DNA of 64,000 nt from S015-6 sp964384945 (GTDB taxonomy: Bacteria; Desulfobacterota; DSWW01): assembly GCA_964384945.1 (NCBI GenBank), contig CAYLMK010000011.1, positions 147,049 to 211,048 on the forward strand, in the 5' to 3' direction. Made by a program: the position numbers and the translations under genes. Below the pieces are notes generated by a model. It saw only the letters and a program-made list of their open reading frames with translations, ran no database searches and was not told where the DNA came from. Below, one piece after another: positions 9,449 through 16,428 of this stretch (within the stretch, counting starts at the first letter, position 1; every line of letters starts with the position of its first letter).

Positions 9449-10912
9449 TCAATCCATCGGGGTGGGCTTCATCTTCTCCCCGGCCGCATCGTACCGCCGC
9501 CGCATATCTTCCAGGATCTGCCGGTTCTTCTCCGCCTCGGGGCTCATGAGGCTCGCGGTGAGAAAAATGACCAGCTCGCTGTCATCGTTCCGGAACTCCC
9601 GGGACTTGAAAAGCTCTCCCAGGATCGGGAAATTCCCGATGACCGGGACTTTTTCCACAGCCTTTGCATCCTGCTGGTTCACCAGGCCGGAGAGCACGAG
9701 AACCTTTTCCTTGTCGAGCGTGACATAGGTGTCCACGCTTCGCGTCTTCAGCGCAGGGTAGTCGTTCACCACGACCGAGAAATCAAGGGCGGAGTTCTCC
9801 GCCGCCACGCTCGCCGAAACGCGCCCGTCCCGGTGCGCCAGCGGAGAAATCTGGAGGATGATGCCGTACTGCTTGTACTCGACGACCGCGCGGTCGGCCA
9901 GCACGAGGACGATCGGGATCTCCCCGCCCGCCACGAATTCCGCCTTTTCACCGCTCTTGCAGACGAGCCTCGGATGCGCGAGCACCCGTGCGATGGAGTT
10001 GGACTCGAGAAGCTCCAGGTTGGCGCCGAAATTCCTGCCCGCCTCCAGGTCGATCGAGCCCGAGTCGGCCCCGGATTTCACGAGATCGATCGTGTATTGC
10101 AGGCTCGTCACTTCGAACCGGAGCGTGTTGTCCCAATCCACTCCGACCCTGTTGAGCTTGTTCTTGCCCAGCTCGACGAAATGGATGTCGATCAGCACGA
10201 GATCCTCTCCGACTCCGCCCACCCGCACCAGGTTCACGCACGCATCGAAATAGGCCGAGGCGAGCGTGTTGATCCTTTCCAGATCCTCCTCTTTGGCCGC
10301 CGTTCCCTCCAGGAAGATCTTGTTGCCGATTCCCTCGGCCCGAACGTCCGCATACCCGTTCTTGAGCAGACTCCGGTTGATCTCCGAGGCGATGAGTCGG
10401 GTCACGGAGGAACTCATCCTCGCAAGAAGCATCACCTCGCGGGGATAGAGGTCGGCCACCGTCTTGATCCGATCGAAGTCCCGCCGCGTGTAGACCTCGC
10501 CGTCGATCACGACCCGCTCGCCCACGGTGCGGACCTCCACCCCTTCGATCTCGCCCAGGATGCCCCGCACCTCGCTCTGGATGAGCCCCACGTCCTTGAG
10601 GATGACCTGAACCGTGGTGGAGGACTGCTTGCCGTAAATGTCCCACGTCATGACATCGGTCGTTCCTTTGCCGATCGCGGTGATCAGGATCTGGCGGCCC
10701 TCCGATATGATCTTCACATCCACCACCTTGGGGTCCCCGATCGAGACCTGTTCCAGGGGTGCGGGGACGTCCAGCACGGCCTGCTGCCCCGGGGTCAGGC
10801 GGACCGTTCCGCCGAGGGTCGCGGCGTATGCGCCGGTCGCCGGCAAAAGGGAGAAGATAGCGAGAACAAACCAAACGATCAGGGTACGCGCTCGATTTTC
10901 CTGGATCATCAT
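9449..10912 (-). CDS. cpaC: Tad pilus secretin CpaC/RcpA
   Basis: 487 residues with a signal peptide (cleavage near ATGAYA). The N-terminal part holds a short pilus-secretin domain and BON-like repeats. The C-terminal secretin domain shows VDIKIIS- and GGEIPIVLV-type strands and the signature VPVIGNFPILGELFKS. It should form the outer-membrane channel for the Flp pilus. The gene is 46 bases downstream of cpaB and 27 bases upstream of the FHA-tadA gene. Confidence 0.92.
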   Translation of the reverse strand: MMIQENRARTLIVWFVLAIFSLLPATGAYAATLGGTVRLTPGQQAVLDVPAPLEQVSIGDPKVVDVKIISEGRQILITAIGKGTTDVMTWDIYGKQSSTTVQVILKDVGLIQSEVRGILGEIEGVEVRTVGERVVIDGEVYTRRDFDRIKTVADLYPREVMLLARMSSSVTRLIASEINRSLLKNGYADVRAEGIGNKIFLEGTAAKEEDLERINTLASAYFDACVNLVRVGGVGEDLVLIDIHFVELGKNKLNRVGVDWDNTLRFEVTSLQYTIDLVKSGADSGSIDLEAGRNFGANLELLESNSIARVLAHPRLVCKSGEKAEFVAGGEIPIVLVLADRAVVEYKQYGIILQISPLAHRDGRVSASVAAENSALDFSVVVNDYPALKTRSVDTYVTLDKEKVLVLSGLVNQQDAKAVEKVPVIGNFPILGELFKSREFRNDDSELVIFLTASLMSPEAEKNRQILEDMRRRYDAAGEKMKPTPMD

Positions 10913-10958
10913 ACGTTCTCTGTCCGTCTCAGCCTGTTAAACGCCTATCTGCCCGAAC

Positions 10959-11786
10959 CTATTCCACTCTTTCGCGCGTCTTTTCTCCGCCCCGTATCAC
11001 GAGCACCCGGCTGTCCCGGGCGGTCTGGATCTCCTCCCGAACCTTGGGCTGGAGGATGTCCGAAAAGGTGATCTTGGGCAGGTTCTCGAAGGTTTCGATG
11101 TCCTCCGGATTCCGAAGCACGTTGTAGAGCCTGCCCACCCTCTGGGCGTGGATCAGGAGAGAAGCCTCTTCCGGGGTGACCAGGATCGTGAGCATCCCCG
11201 AAAAACCACGGTCCCCCCGCATCCCGGAGGACCGCGCCGAGGTCACCTGCCCGATGGCGAGGACCACCACGTTCTGCAGGAGGGTGATGGTCGTCTCGGG
11301 CTCGCTTCTCGAATCCGATGGGCTCTTGAACGTGCCGAGGATGTCGATATGGTCTCCGGGCTGGATGAGGCCGGCGATCGTGGACGTGTCGTCCACACGG
11401 ATCGTCATCGCCCGTTCGCCCTCCTTGATCATCGTGGAGAAGCCCCGGTAGCGCTCCCCCCCTTTGAAATCCATCCACAGGATCGGATCCCCCCCCCGGA
11501 CCGGGTAGACCAGTTCCCGGCCGATAATGAGGTCGACCTCCTCGGGGTAGATGGCGTTCGCGTGGACGAATTTCTTGGGAACCGGCCGGGCGGCGACCCA
11601 CTCGACCTCCAGGGGTTCGTTCGCCGGGATGTTCCGCCTGGCAACCACGATCCGCACCGGTTCGAGGCCCTTCTTCAAGGCCTGTTTCTCGCCGGAGATG
11701 TAGTTGCGGACCATCAGCACCGCTGCGGTTCCCAGGGCGATCGAGAGGATCAAGGGCAGGGTGGGTCGGACGTCTATCTTTCTCAT
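10959..11786 (-). CDS. cpaB: Flp pilus assembly protein CpaB/RcpC
   Basis: 275 residues. An N-terminal TM (about 10-28) is followed by an SAF-type domain (VVARRNIPANEPLE) and the CpaB core with DDTSTIAGLIQPGDHIDIL. CpaB is a periplasmic partner of the secretin. The 166 bases upstream are AT-rich and hold a TATACT -10 element, so this gene may start its own transcript in addition to read-through from the pseudopilin genes. Confidence 0.9.
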   Translation of the reverse strand: MRKIDVRPTLPLILSIALGTAAVLMVRNYISGEKQALKKGLEPVRIVVARRNIPANEPLEVEWVAARPVPKKFVHANAIYPEEVDLIIGRELVYPVRGGDPILWMDFKGGERYRGFSTMIKEGERAMTIRVDDTSTIAGLIQPGDHIDILGTFKSPSDSRSEPETTITLLQNVVVLAIGQVTSARSSGMRGDRGFSGMLTILVTPEEASLLIHAQRVGRLYNVLRNPEDIETFENLPKITFSDILQPKVREEIQTARDSRVLVIRGGEKTRERVE

Positions 11787-11859
11787 GGTGTGGATTTCCC
11801 GCGTGCTTCAAGCGTCATGGGCAGGGCTATAACAACATCTCCGCATCCGTTTTCATGTT

Positions 11860-11865
11860 AGTATA
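11860..11865 (-). promoter_or_regulatory. Candidate -10 element for cpaB
   Basis: TATACT on the minus strand in a locally AT-rich gap. A TTGACT (11879-11884) lies upstream with only 13 bases between, too short for a normal sigma-70 promoter. Only the -10 is well supported. A small GGCGG/CCGCC hairpin at about 11938-11953 may end the upstream transcript. Confidence 0.35.
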
Positions 11866-11952
11866 GAGATCGACAAAAAGTCAAAAAAGCTTACAGAAGC
11901 ACCGAAAAATAAACATCTTTTCTGGGTCCGATAAACGGCGGGTCTTTCCGCC

Positions 11953-12657
11953 TCACAGGAAGATCCACCAGAGAACGCCCAGGATAACGGGCCAGGCGGG
12001 AAGTGAGACCTGTGCGCCCAAGGCCAGCCATATCGCCTGTATCTGAGCCCGGAGCAAGTCCCCCTGTGTTCCGGAGAAGGCGTCGGCGAGATAGACGAAG
12101 TGGCCGCTGGCATCGTAGCTCGCCGCGAGACCTCCCGGGGCGCTCGTTCCGGGAAGGTCCTCGGCCTCCTCCATCGGGTGCGTCTTGCCGTATGGAAACA
12201 AGGGCAGGTCGTAGGTGAATGAGGAACGGGAGCCCCGGATGGGTACCAGCGCGGTCGTGGAGTTCACGAACTCCCAGAGGGCGTCAAGGAACGGGTCTCC
12301 GAGCTGTCCGGGTGCGTAAAACATGTCCTCGTTGCTGAGTTCTTCGTACGTCACGTCCGGATCGTCGTCCTCGGAGGCCTGCCCCTCGGGCAGTCCGCCG
12401 TCGTCCAGGGCATCGTTGAAGAACAGGCCCTCAATCTCCCCGGCCGCGGTGAAGGTCGGATAGGCGTCGCGGAACGGGGCCTGCCGGAAGTGGCTGAGCG
12501 CAATGTACCGGGCCGCGATCTCGCTCTTGCCCGAGATCACGAAGAACTTTCCCATGTCGGCTGCTGCCAGCAGGATGAGCAGGAGGACCGGCAGGACCAC
12601 GAGCATTTCGACCAGGGCCTGCCCACTTCTTTTTCGGCCGTCCCGTCCGGTTTTCAA
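11953..12657 (-). CDS. TadE/TadF-like pseudopilin
   Basis: 234 residues. The N-terminus has basic residues, the prepilin-like GQALVEMLVVLP and one long hydrophobic helix, as in TadE/TadF minor pilins. The rest is extracytoplasmic and ends with a second hydrophobic segment (SLPAWPVILGVLWWIF), which is unusual for TadE. Start is TTG 12657 with a G-rich stretch upstream. It follows the TadG-like gene after 27 bases. A minor pilin or pilus-assembly role is inferred. Confidence 0.7.
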   Translation of the reverse strand: MKTGRDGRKRSGQALVEMLVVLPVLLLILLAAADMGKFFVISGKSEIAARYIALSHFRQAPFRDAYPTFTAAGEIEGLFFNDALDDGGLPEGQASEDDDPDVTYEELSNEDMFYAPGQLGDPFLDALWEFVNSTTALVPIRGSRSSFTYDLPLFPYGKTHPMEEAEDLPGTSAPGGLAASYDASGHFVYLADAFSGTQGDLLRAQIQAIWLALGAQVSLPAWPVILGVLWWIFL

Positions 12658-12684
12658 GAACGTGCCCCCGAATCAGAATCAGTA

Positions 12685-13959
12685 TCAGTAGAGGAAGAAG
12701 TCCGCGCCGCCCAGCCGCAGAAGATTGTTCAGGATTACGTTGCTGTCCTCGGCGAACCCGTCCGCCGCGATCTGGGACAGGAGATCCTGAAGGGCCGGCC
12801 CCTGGACGGGCATGAGCCTGGGTTCCCAGTCCATCACGATCGGTGCGTACGGGATGAGATACGGCGAAGCGAAACTCGCGATCTGCGTATTGTAAAACTC
12901 GCTTACCGACTCGCTGTAGGCCTGGGCCGCGGCAAAGGCATAGTGCCGGATGTTCGGACAGGCGAAACGGGTGTCGTTCTCGGCCCACGTGCAGTCTCCG
13001 GAATCCCTGCCCTTTCCGAGCGACGGCGGAGGCTCCTGCACCCTGTAGGTCGCCACGGTGAAGGTCAGAAGGGAATCCACGTCCTGCGCGTTCCAGTCCG
13101 CCGTCCGCGTGCGGATGGCCATGGGAAACGCGAGCTCCGTCCCGGGCAGGAGGGTCGTCTGCTGGAAACAGGGCCCGTCCGGGTCCCGGTACCAGTCGGA
13201 GATCGTGGGGGACACGATATCGTTCCAGTCGTCGTCGGTCAGGCCCGCGGCCTCATCGGTCTCGTGCCAGACCCGGTTCAAATAGCTGGCGAACATGACG
13301 AGGGTCTCGCAGATCCCGACCCGCTCGAGCGGGTAGTCGCCGGATTCCGCGTCGGGGGGCACGTAGGCCCTGAGGAGGTCTTCCCCGTCCAGTGGATAAT
13401 ACATGTACAAGCCGATGTCCGCGGGCAGCTCAAGCCGGGCCGTGTTGGGCTTGAAGGCGTAATTCAGATCCACGACGTCGGGCAGGTCCGCCTCGACCAC
13501 GTTCATGTCGATCCTCTCCAGGATGACATCCTCGAACATGCCGGTCGCCACCGCGGCACCCAGGGCGCTAGAGGCGGTCGGGCACAACAGGGCCGGGCCG
13601 AAGAGGCAGAGCAGGCAAGGCAGAGGGTCGATCGCCATCTCCATGCAGAAGAAGCCCGCACACATGGCCCCCCATACGACGCAGACCTCACCCAGGGCCA
13701 GGGCCGCGGCCCACGCCTCGATCATGTTCCGGTTCGAGGCGGCGATCAGGTTCAGGGCGCGCGCCTGCCAGACCGCTGCGGAAAGGGCCGCCGCATCGGC
13801 GACGTTCTGGCTCTTGATCTTGACATTCACCAGCTCGGCCACGTTCATGGCCATGGAGAAAAACAGAAAGACGACCAGGCCCACCAGGGCCACGAACACC
13901 AGGGCCTGGCCCTCTTCCGAGCCGAGCCTTTCGAGCTGGCGGGTAAAGATGCGGATCAT
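12685..13959 (-). CDS. TadG-like pilus assembly protein
   Basis: 424 residues. The N-terminus has the TadG/TadE-type EEGQALVFVALVGLVVFLFF helix followed by NVADAAALSAAVWQAR, typical of the TadG-like (Flp pilus-assembly TadE/G) family. A Cys-rich hydrophobic segment lies near residues 85-125. The long extracytoplasmic region has several Cys but no von Willebrand domain that I can see, unlike classical TadG. It lies between two TadE-like genes. Confidence 0.72.
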   Translation of the reverse strand: MIRIFTRQLERLGSEEGQALVFVALVGLVVFLFFSMAMNVAELVNVKIKSQNVADAAALSAAVWQARALNLIAASNRNMIEAWAAALALGEVCVVWGAMCAGFFCMEMAIDPLPCLLCLFGPALLCPTASSALGAAVATGMFEDVILERIDMNVVEADLPDVVDLNYAFKPNTARLELPADIGLYMYYPLDGEDLLRAYVPPDAESGDYPLERVGICETLVMFASYLNRVWHETDEAAGLTDDDWNDIVSPTISDWYRDPDGPCFQQTTLLPGTELAFPMAIRTRTADWNAQDVDSLLTFTVATYRVQEPPPSLGKGRDSGDCTWAENDTRFACPNIRHYAFAAAQAYSESVSEFYNTQIASFASPYLIPYAPIVMDWEPRLMPVQGPALQDLLSQIAADGFAEDSNVILNNLLRLGGADFFLY

Positions 13960-13992
13960 GTCTCGATCGCCTCTGACTTTGCGTCTCCCATC

Positions 13993-15024
13993 CTACCACC
14001 CACGCTGGGTGGGCGGGCCGACCATGGGAAACATGGCCCCCTCCGTCGTCAGCGTGCACCGCGCCCTCACCGGGATCGGAAACCAGGCCCTGTCCGCGAG
14101 TCCGTCCGCGATCGCCCCCACCCGGTCCATGGCGGCCTCGGAGAACCCGAACTCCTCGAAGATCCGTATCAGGGCGAGCCGGAACAGGGTTCGTCGGTCC
14201 ATGGGGGCCAGGGGCCGGGTCGGATAGACCATCACGTCCTCTTCGCCCCCCACGCCCCCGGAGATCCGGGGAAGGTCCAGCCTGTCCTGGGCCAGGGAGC
14301 TGAAATTCACGAAGACCCCGTAAATGACCCGGTTCACCAGCGGCACGATCATCGGATAGATCAGGGTGACTTCCACGGTCAGGTCGTCTCCGGGGGCGGG
14401 CACGTTCTGCTGGTGGCCGTCCGGCGAAACACACGGGATGCCGGGCCCGGGGCCTTCCGGGTAAGAGGTCCACTCCATGGGCCTGACGCCCAACCCGGAG
14501 TGCCGGACCCGCTGCACGGACGTGAGGTAGGCGGCATTCACGTACCTGGTCAGCGCGAGATCCCTCGAGGGGGCGCGCTCCCCGGCAAAGCCGAGCCCGT
14601 CCACCTCCTCGGTGGCCGGCAGATCCGGCAGGAAAGGCAGGTCGTCCAGATCCCCTTCGCCGCAGGGATTGGGCTGACCGGATCGCACGATCCCGTTGAC
14701 CAGGCACTGGGTCGGCATGGCCACCGTGGTCGCCAGCGTGGCGGCCGTGAAGACGGCGGGCGTGAAATGCGCTTGACCGGAGTCATCCGGCTGAAACGCG
14801 GCGCAGGGCCTCACGATCGCGGCCCGCGCGGCGGCGAACGAGGCGTAGTGCACCATCTGGTAGGCGAAATAGAGGAGGCTGAACTGGACGGCGCCCAGCA
14901 GAACCACGAGAAAGAGAGGTATGACGATGATGAATTCGGCGAGGGCCTGGCCCTTTGAATTCACAGAGCGCATCCGATTTCTGGGCTGCCTGGTGTTGGT
15001 TCCGATCCTCTCCCGGCTCCACAT
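13993..15024 (-). CDS. TadE-like pseudopilin
   Basis: 343 residues. After a basic leader comes SKGQALAEFIIVIPLFLVVL, the class III prepilin-like signal of TadE proteins, then an extracytoplasmic domain. ATG 15024 is listed; an inner ATG at 14973 would give a leader closer to the family norm, and neither has a good SD. At this length it is larger than classical TadE. It is the first gene after the pilin terminator and probably depends on read-through from the pilin promoter. Confidence 0.7.
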   Translation of the reverse strand: MWSRERIGTNTRQPRNRMRSVNSKGQALAEFIIVIPLFLVVLLGAVQFSLLYFAYQMVHYASFAAARAAIVRPCAAFQPDDSGQAHFTPAVFTAATLATTVAMPTQCLVNGIVRSGQPNPCGEGDLDDLPFLPDLPATEEVDGLGFAGERAPSRDLALTRYVNAAYLTSVQRVRHSGLGVRPMEWTSYPEGPGPGIPCVSPDGHQQNVPAPGDDLTVEVTLIYPMIVPLVNRVIYGVFVNFSSLAQDRLDLPRISGGVGGEEDVMVYPTRPLAPMDRRTLFRLALIRIFEEFGFSEAAMDRVGAIADGLADRAWFPIPVRARCTLTTEGAMFPMVGPPTQRGW

Positions 15025-15075
15025 GGTATTCTAACCCGGCCCCCCGGCCCGGTCAAAGTCGGTCTCAAGTCCGGC

Positions 15076-15120
15076 AAAAAAGATTTGGGGATGAAGACCT
15101 CGGCCCTCATCCCCAAATCT
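15076..15120 (-). terminator. Rho-independent terminator behind the Flp pilin gene
   Basis: A perfect 14-bp stem (arms 15081-15094 and 15107-15120) with a 12-base loop, followed on the minus strand by a run of at least five T. It lies 36 bases beyond the pilin stop codon and before the TadE-like gene. It should end most pilin transcripts and let only some read into the assembly genes, so that pilin is made in excess. Confidence 0.88.
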
Positions 15121-15156
15121 CTCAAGTCAACCTTTTCAGCGTACGCCCGATCTTTC

Positions 15157-15402
15157 TTACTGATCCGAATCGACAAAGTCGGACAGATCACGCGTAGCGG
15201 TGGCCTCCGCCTGACGGCCTGCGGGGTCAAAATCCACGGTGGCGTCGGTTCCCGTGATTTCCTCGGCCAAGTTCGAGATCTGCTCTCTCACGTTGTCCGC
15301 AAAGAAGATCACGGCACCGATGGTGGCGATCGCCACCAGCGCCAGGATGATGAGATACTCGCTCATCCCTTGCCCCTTCCTGCTGCGAAGGAACTTCATC
15401 AT
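15157..15402 (-). CDS. flp: Flp-type pilin
   Basis: 81 residues. Basic N-terminus, then KGQGMSEYLIILALVAIATI and one long helix: the Flp/type IVb pilin pattern. Cleavage is expected after a Gly in the KGQG stretch, before the Glu-Tyr. The tail is acidic. It has a canonical Shine-Dalgarno (AAGGAGGTGA) 6 bases before the ATG, a sigma-54-type promoter about 45 bases upstream and a strong terminator downstream, all fitting the major, strongly expressed pilin. Gly-x-x-x-Glu-Tyr is only partly matched (GMSEY), so the exact processing site is inferred. Confidence 0.88.
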   Translation of the reverse strand: MMKFLRSRKGQGMSEYLIILALVAIATIGAVIFFADNVREQISNLAEEITGTDATVDFDPAGRQAEATATRDLSDFVDSDQ

Positions 15403-15408
15403 TCCGAA

Positions 15409-15418
15409 TCACCTCCTT
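15409..15418 (-). promoter_or_regulatory. Full-consensus Shine-Dalgarno of the Flp pilin gene
   Basis: AAGGAGGTGA on the minus strand, complementary to the full anti-SD, with 6 bases to the first of two adjacent ATG codons. It is the strongest ribosome-binding site seen in the window and fixes the pilin start. Confidence 0.85.
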
Positions 15419-15445
15419 TCTGTTCTGGATTTTCAAAGGGAGAAG

Positions 15446-15461
15446 AGCAAGTTCCATGCCA
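15446..15461 (-). promoter_or_regulatory. Sigma-54 promoter of the Flp pilin gene
   Basis: Minus strand TGGCATGGAACTTGCT: the -24 element TGGCAT, five bases, and the -12 element TTGCT. It fits the consensus TGGCAYR-N4-TTGCW throughout. The expected start point is near 15436, leaving a leader of about 34 bases that ends in the strong SD. Transcription would need RpoN plus an NtrC-type activator. Confidence 0.85.
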
Positions 15462-15514
15462 TGGATTCCGGCAACGCCGCGGCCGGGATTCTCCCCCACG
15501 CCCTGGGTCGCAGT

Positions 15515-15526
15515 GATTGTACAATC
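15515..15526. promoter_or_regulatory. Palindrome, candidate activator site for the pilin promoter
   Basis: GATTGTACAATC, a perfect 12-bp palindrome, centred about 85 bases upstream of the predicted pilin start point. That is the usual distance for an enhancer site bound by a dimer of a sigma-54 activator. No second copy is visible next to it. Confidence 0.4.
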
Positions 15527-15708
15527 TGGAAAAAAATCGTTTTAACATGGCCAAATAACGGGGGTGAGGTCCGACGCAACCCTTTCTTCGCTGATCTCTC
15601 TTTTCACCACCGCGGCACATTGGCCCCGCCTGAAGAGGAAAAAAATTTCCCAATTTGGGTACCGAATTCCTGTCTCTGCGAAACGGAAGACAGGCGATAG
15701 GAGAGGGG

Positions 15709-15912
15709 CTAGAAAATGGGTAGGCTCAGGAAGTTGGCCAGCCCCGCGTAGTAATCGAAGACGTACCCGGACAGCCTTTCCATGATCCTCATCTCTTCGG
15801 GCAGGATCTCGCGGTCGATGACGACGAGTCCGAGGCACATGAAGACTCCGAAAACAAGCACGACAAGATACTCGGTATAGGCCTGCCCCCTGCGGGAGGA
15901 ACCATTGCGCAC
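15709..15912 (-). CDS. Second pilin-like small protein
   Basis: 67 residues from GTG 15912, with GAGGTG upstream. SRRGQAYTEYLVVLVFGVFM is a TadE/Flp-type prepilin N-terminus (basic, Gly-Gln-Ala, Glu-Tyr, then a helix). It is short, as for Flp pilins, but has no strong SD and no terminator of its own. It may be a minor pilin. It is the first gene of the locus, divergent from dnaA. Confidence 0.65.
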   Translation of the reverse strand: MRNGSSRRGQAYTEYLVVLVFGVFMCLGLVVIDREILPEEMRIMERLSGYVFDYYAGLANFLSLPIF

Positions 15913-16026
15913 CGTGCACCTCGAGGCTTGCCGGGTTCTTGCGAATCAGAAGATCCGGCGTCCCGGCTTCCCGCATGCAAAAGCATGGCAACCTGATGAA
16001 CTACCCGGATCCTGTTCCCATGAAAA

Positions 16027-16055
16027 ATGATACCAGACTTTTCGAGGATTTTGAA
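16027..16055 (-). promoter_or_regulatory. Promoter of the pilin-like gene
   Basis: Minus strand TTCAAA (16050-16055), 17 bases, TATCAT (16027-16032), with TGG just before the -10 (extended -10 type). It would give a leader of about 110 bases for the 67-residue pilin-like protein. Confidence 0.45.
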
Positions 16056-16073
16056 GCATGTTCGAGCATGTTC
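16056..16073. repeat. 8-bp direct repeat in the dnaA upstream region
   Basis: GCATGTTC occurs twice, separated by GA. It lies just upstream of the promoter of the pilin-like gene and could bind a regulator. No function is known from the sequence. Confidence 0.4.
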
Positions 16074-16292
16074 CAAAAAGGTCGATCTCCGAGGCTGTGA
16101 AGAAAATTGTTCGAAACTGTGCACAAGACGGCCAACCCGCCGAATCCCCTTCCTTTTCCGGGCCGAAAGGCGGGGGGCCTTCTACCCGGACTCTTCCTGG
16201 CACGGACACACGAAAACCCTTCGGCTACAATCGTTCGAATGCATCTATCGCGTGTTGTGGAAAGCCGGATCCCGGAACGCCGCGAACTCGGT

Positions 16293-16321
16293 TTGCCCGT
16301 CGTCAAGGGTTCCTCTATCCT
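16293..16321 (+). promoter_or_regulatory. Candidate dnaA promoter
   Basis: TTGCCC, 17 bases, TATCCT. The start point would be near 16328, giving a leader of about 100 bases to the dnaA ATG. Moderate match to sigma-70. Confidence 0.45.
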
Positions 16322-16428
16322 TCCGGCTTCATCAGCAATTCCCGTCCCCGGAACGGTCGACGATCGAAAGGCTCGGTTGCGTGGACAGACAGAGGGCAGA
16401 CACGGCTGCGAGGGGCTCACCCTGTTCG

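Larger units (their letters stand above)
15403..15708. other. Regulatory gap upstream of the Flp pilin gene
   Basis: 306 bases with no gene. On the minus strand it holds the pilin SD, the sigma-54-type promoter and a 12-bp perfect palindrome at 15515-15526 about 85 bases upstream of the expected start point. It also has A/T-rich tracts around 15527-15550 and 15640-15660. This is the usual layout for an activator-dependent sigma-54 promoter. Confidence 0.6.
15913..16428. other. Divergent control region between the pilin-like gene and dnaA
   Basis: 516 bases without a convincing gene. It holds a minus-strand promoter (16027-16055), a plus-strand promoter (16293-16321) and a direct repeat at 16056-16073. 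There is also a palindromic DnaA-box-like site, TTGTGCACA on the minus strand at 16118-16126, one mismatch from TTATNCACA. There is no AT-rich unwinding element and no cluster of boxes, so I do not call an origin. Confidence 0.5.

Noticed and set aside
16196..16215. TGGCAC in the dnaA upstream region
   Set aside because: No TTGC-type -12 element follows at the right distance.
16027..16428. Replication origin next to dnaA
   Set aside because: Only one DnaA-box-like site with a mismatch is seen, with no AT-rich unwinding region and no dnaN or gyrB nearby.
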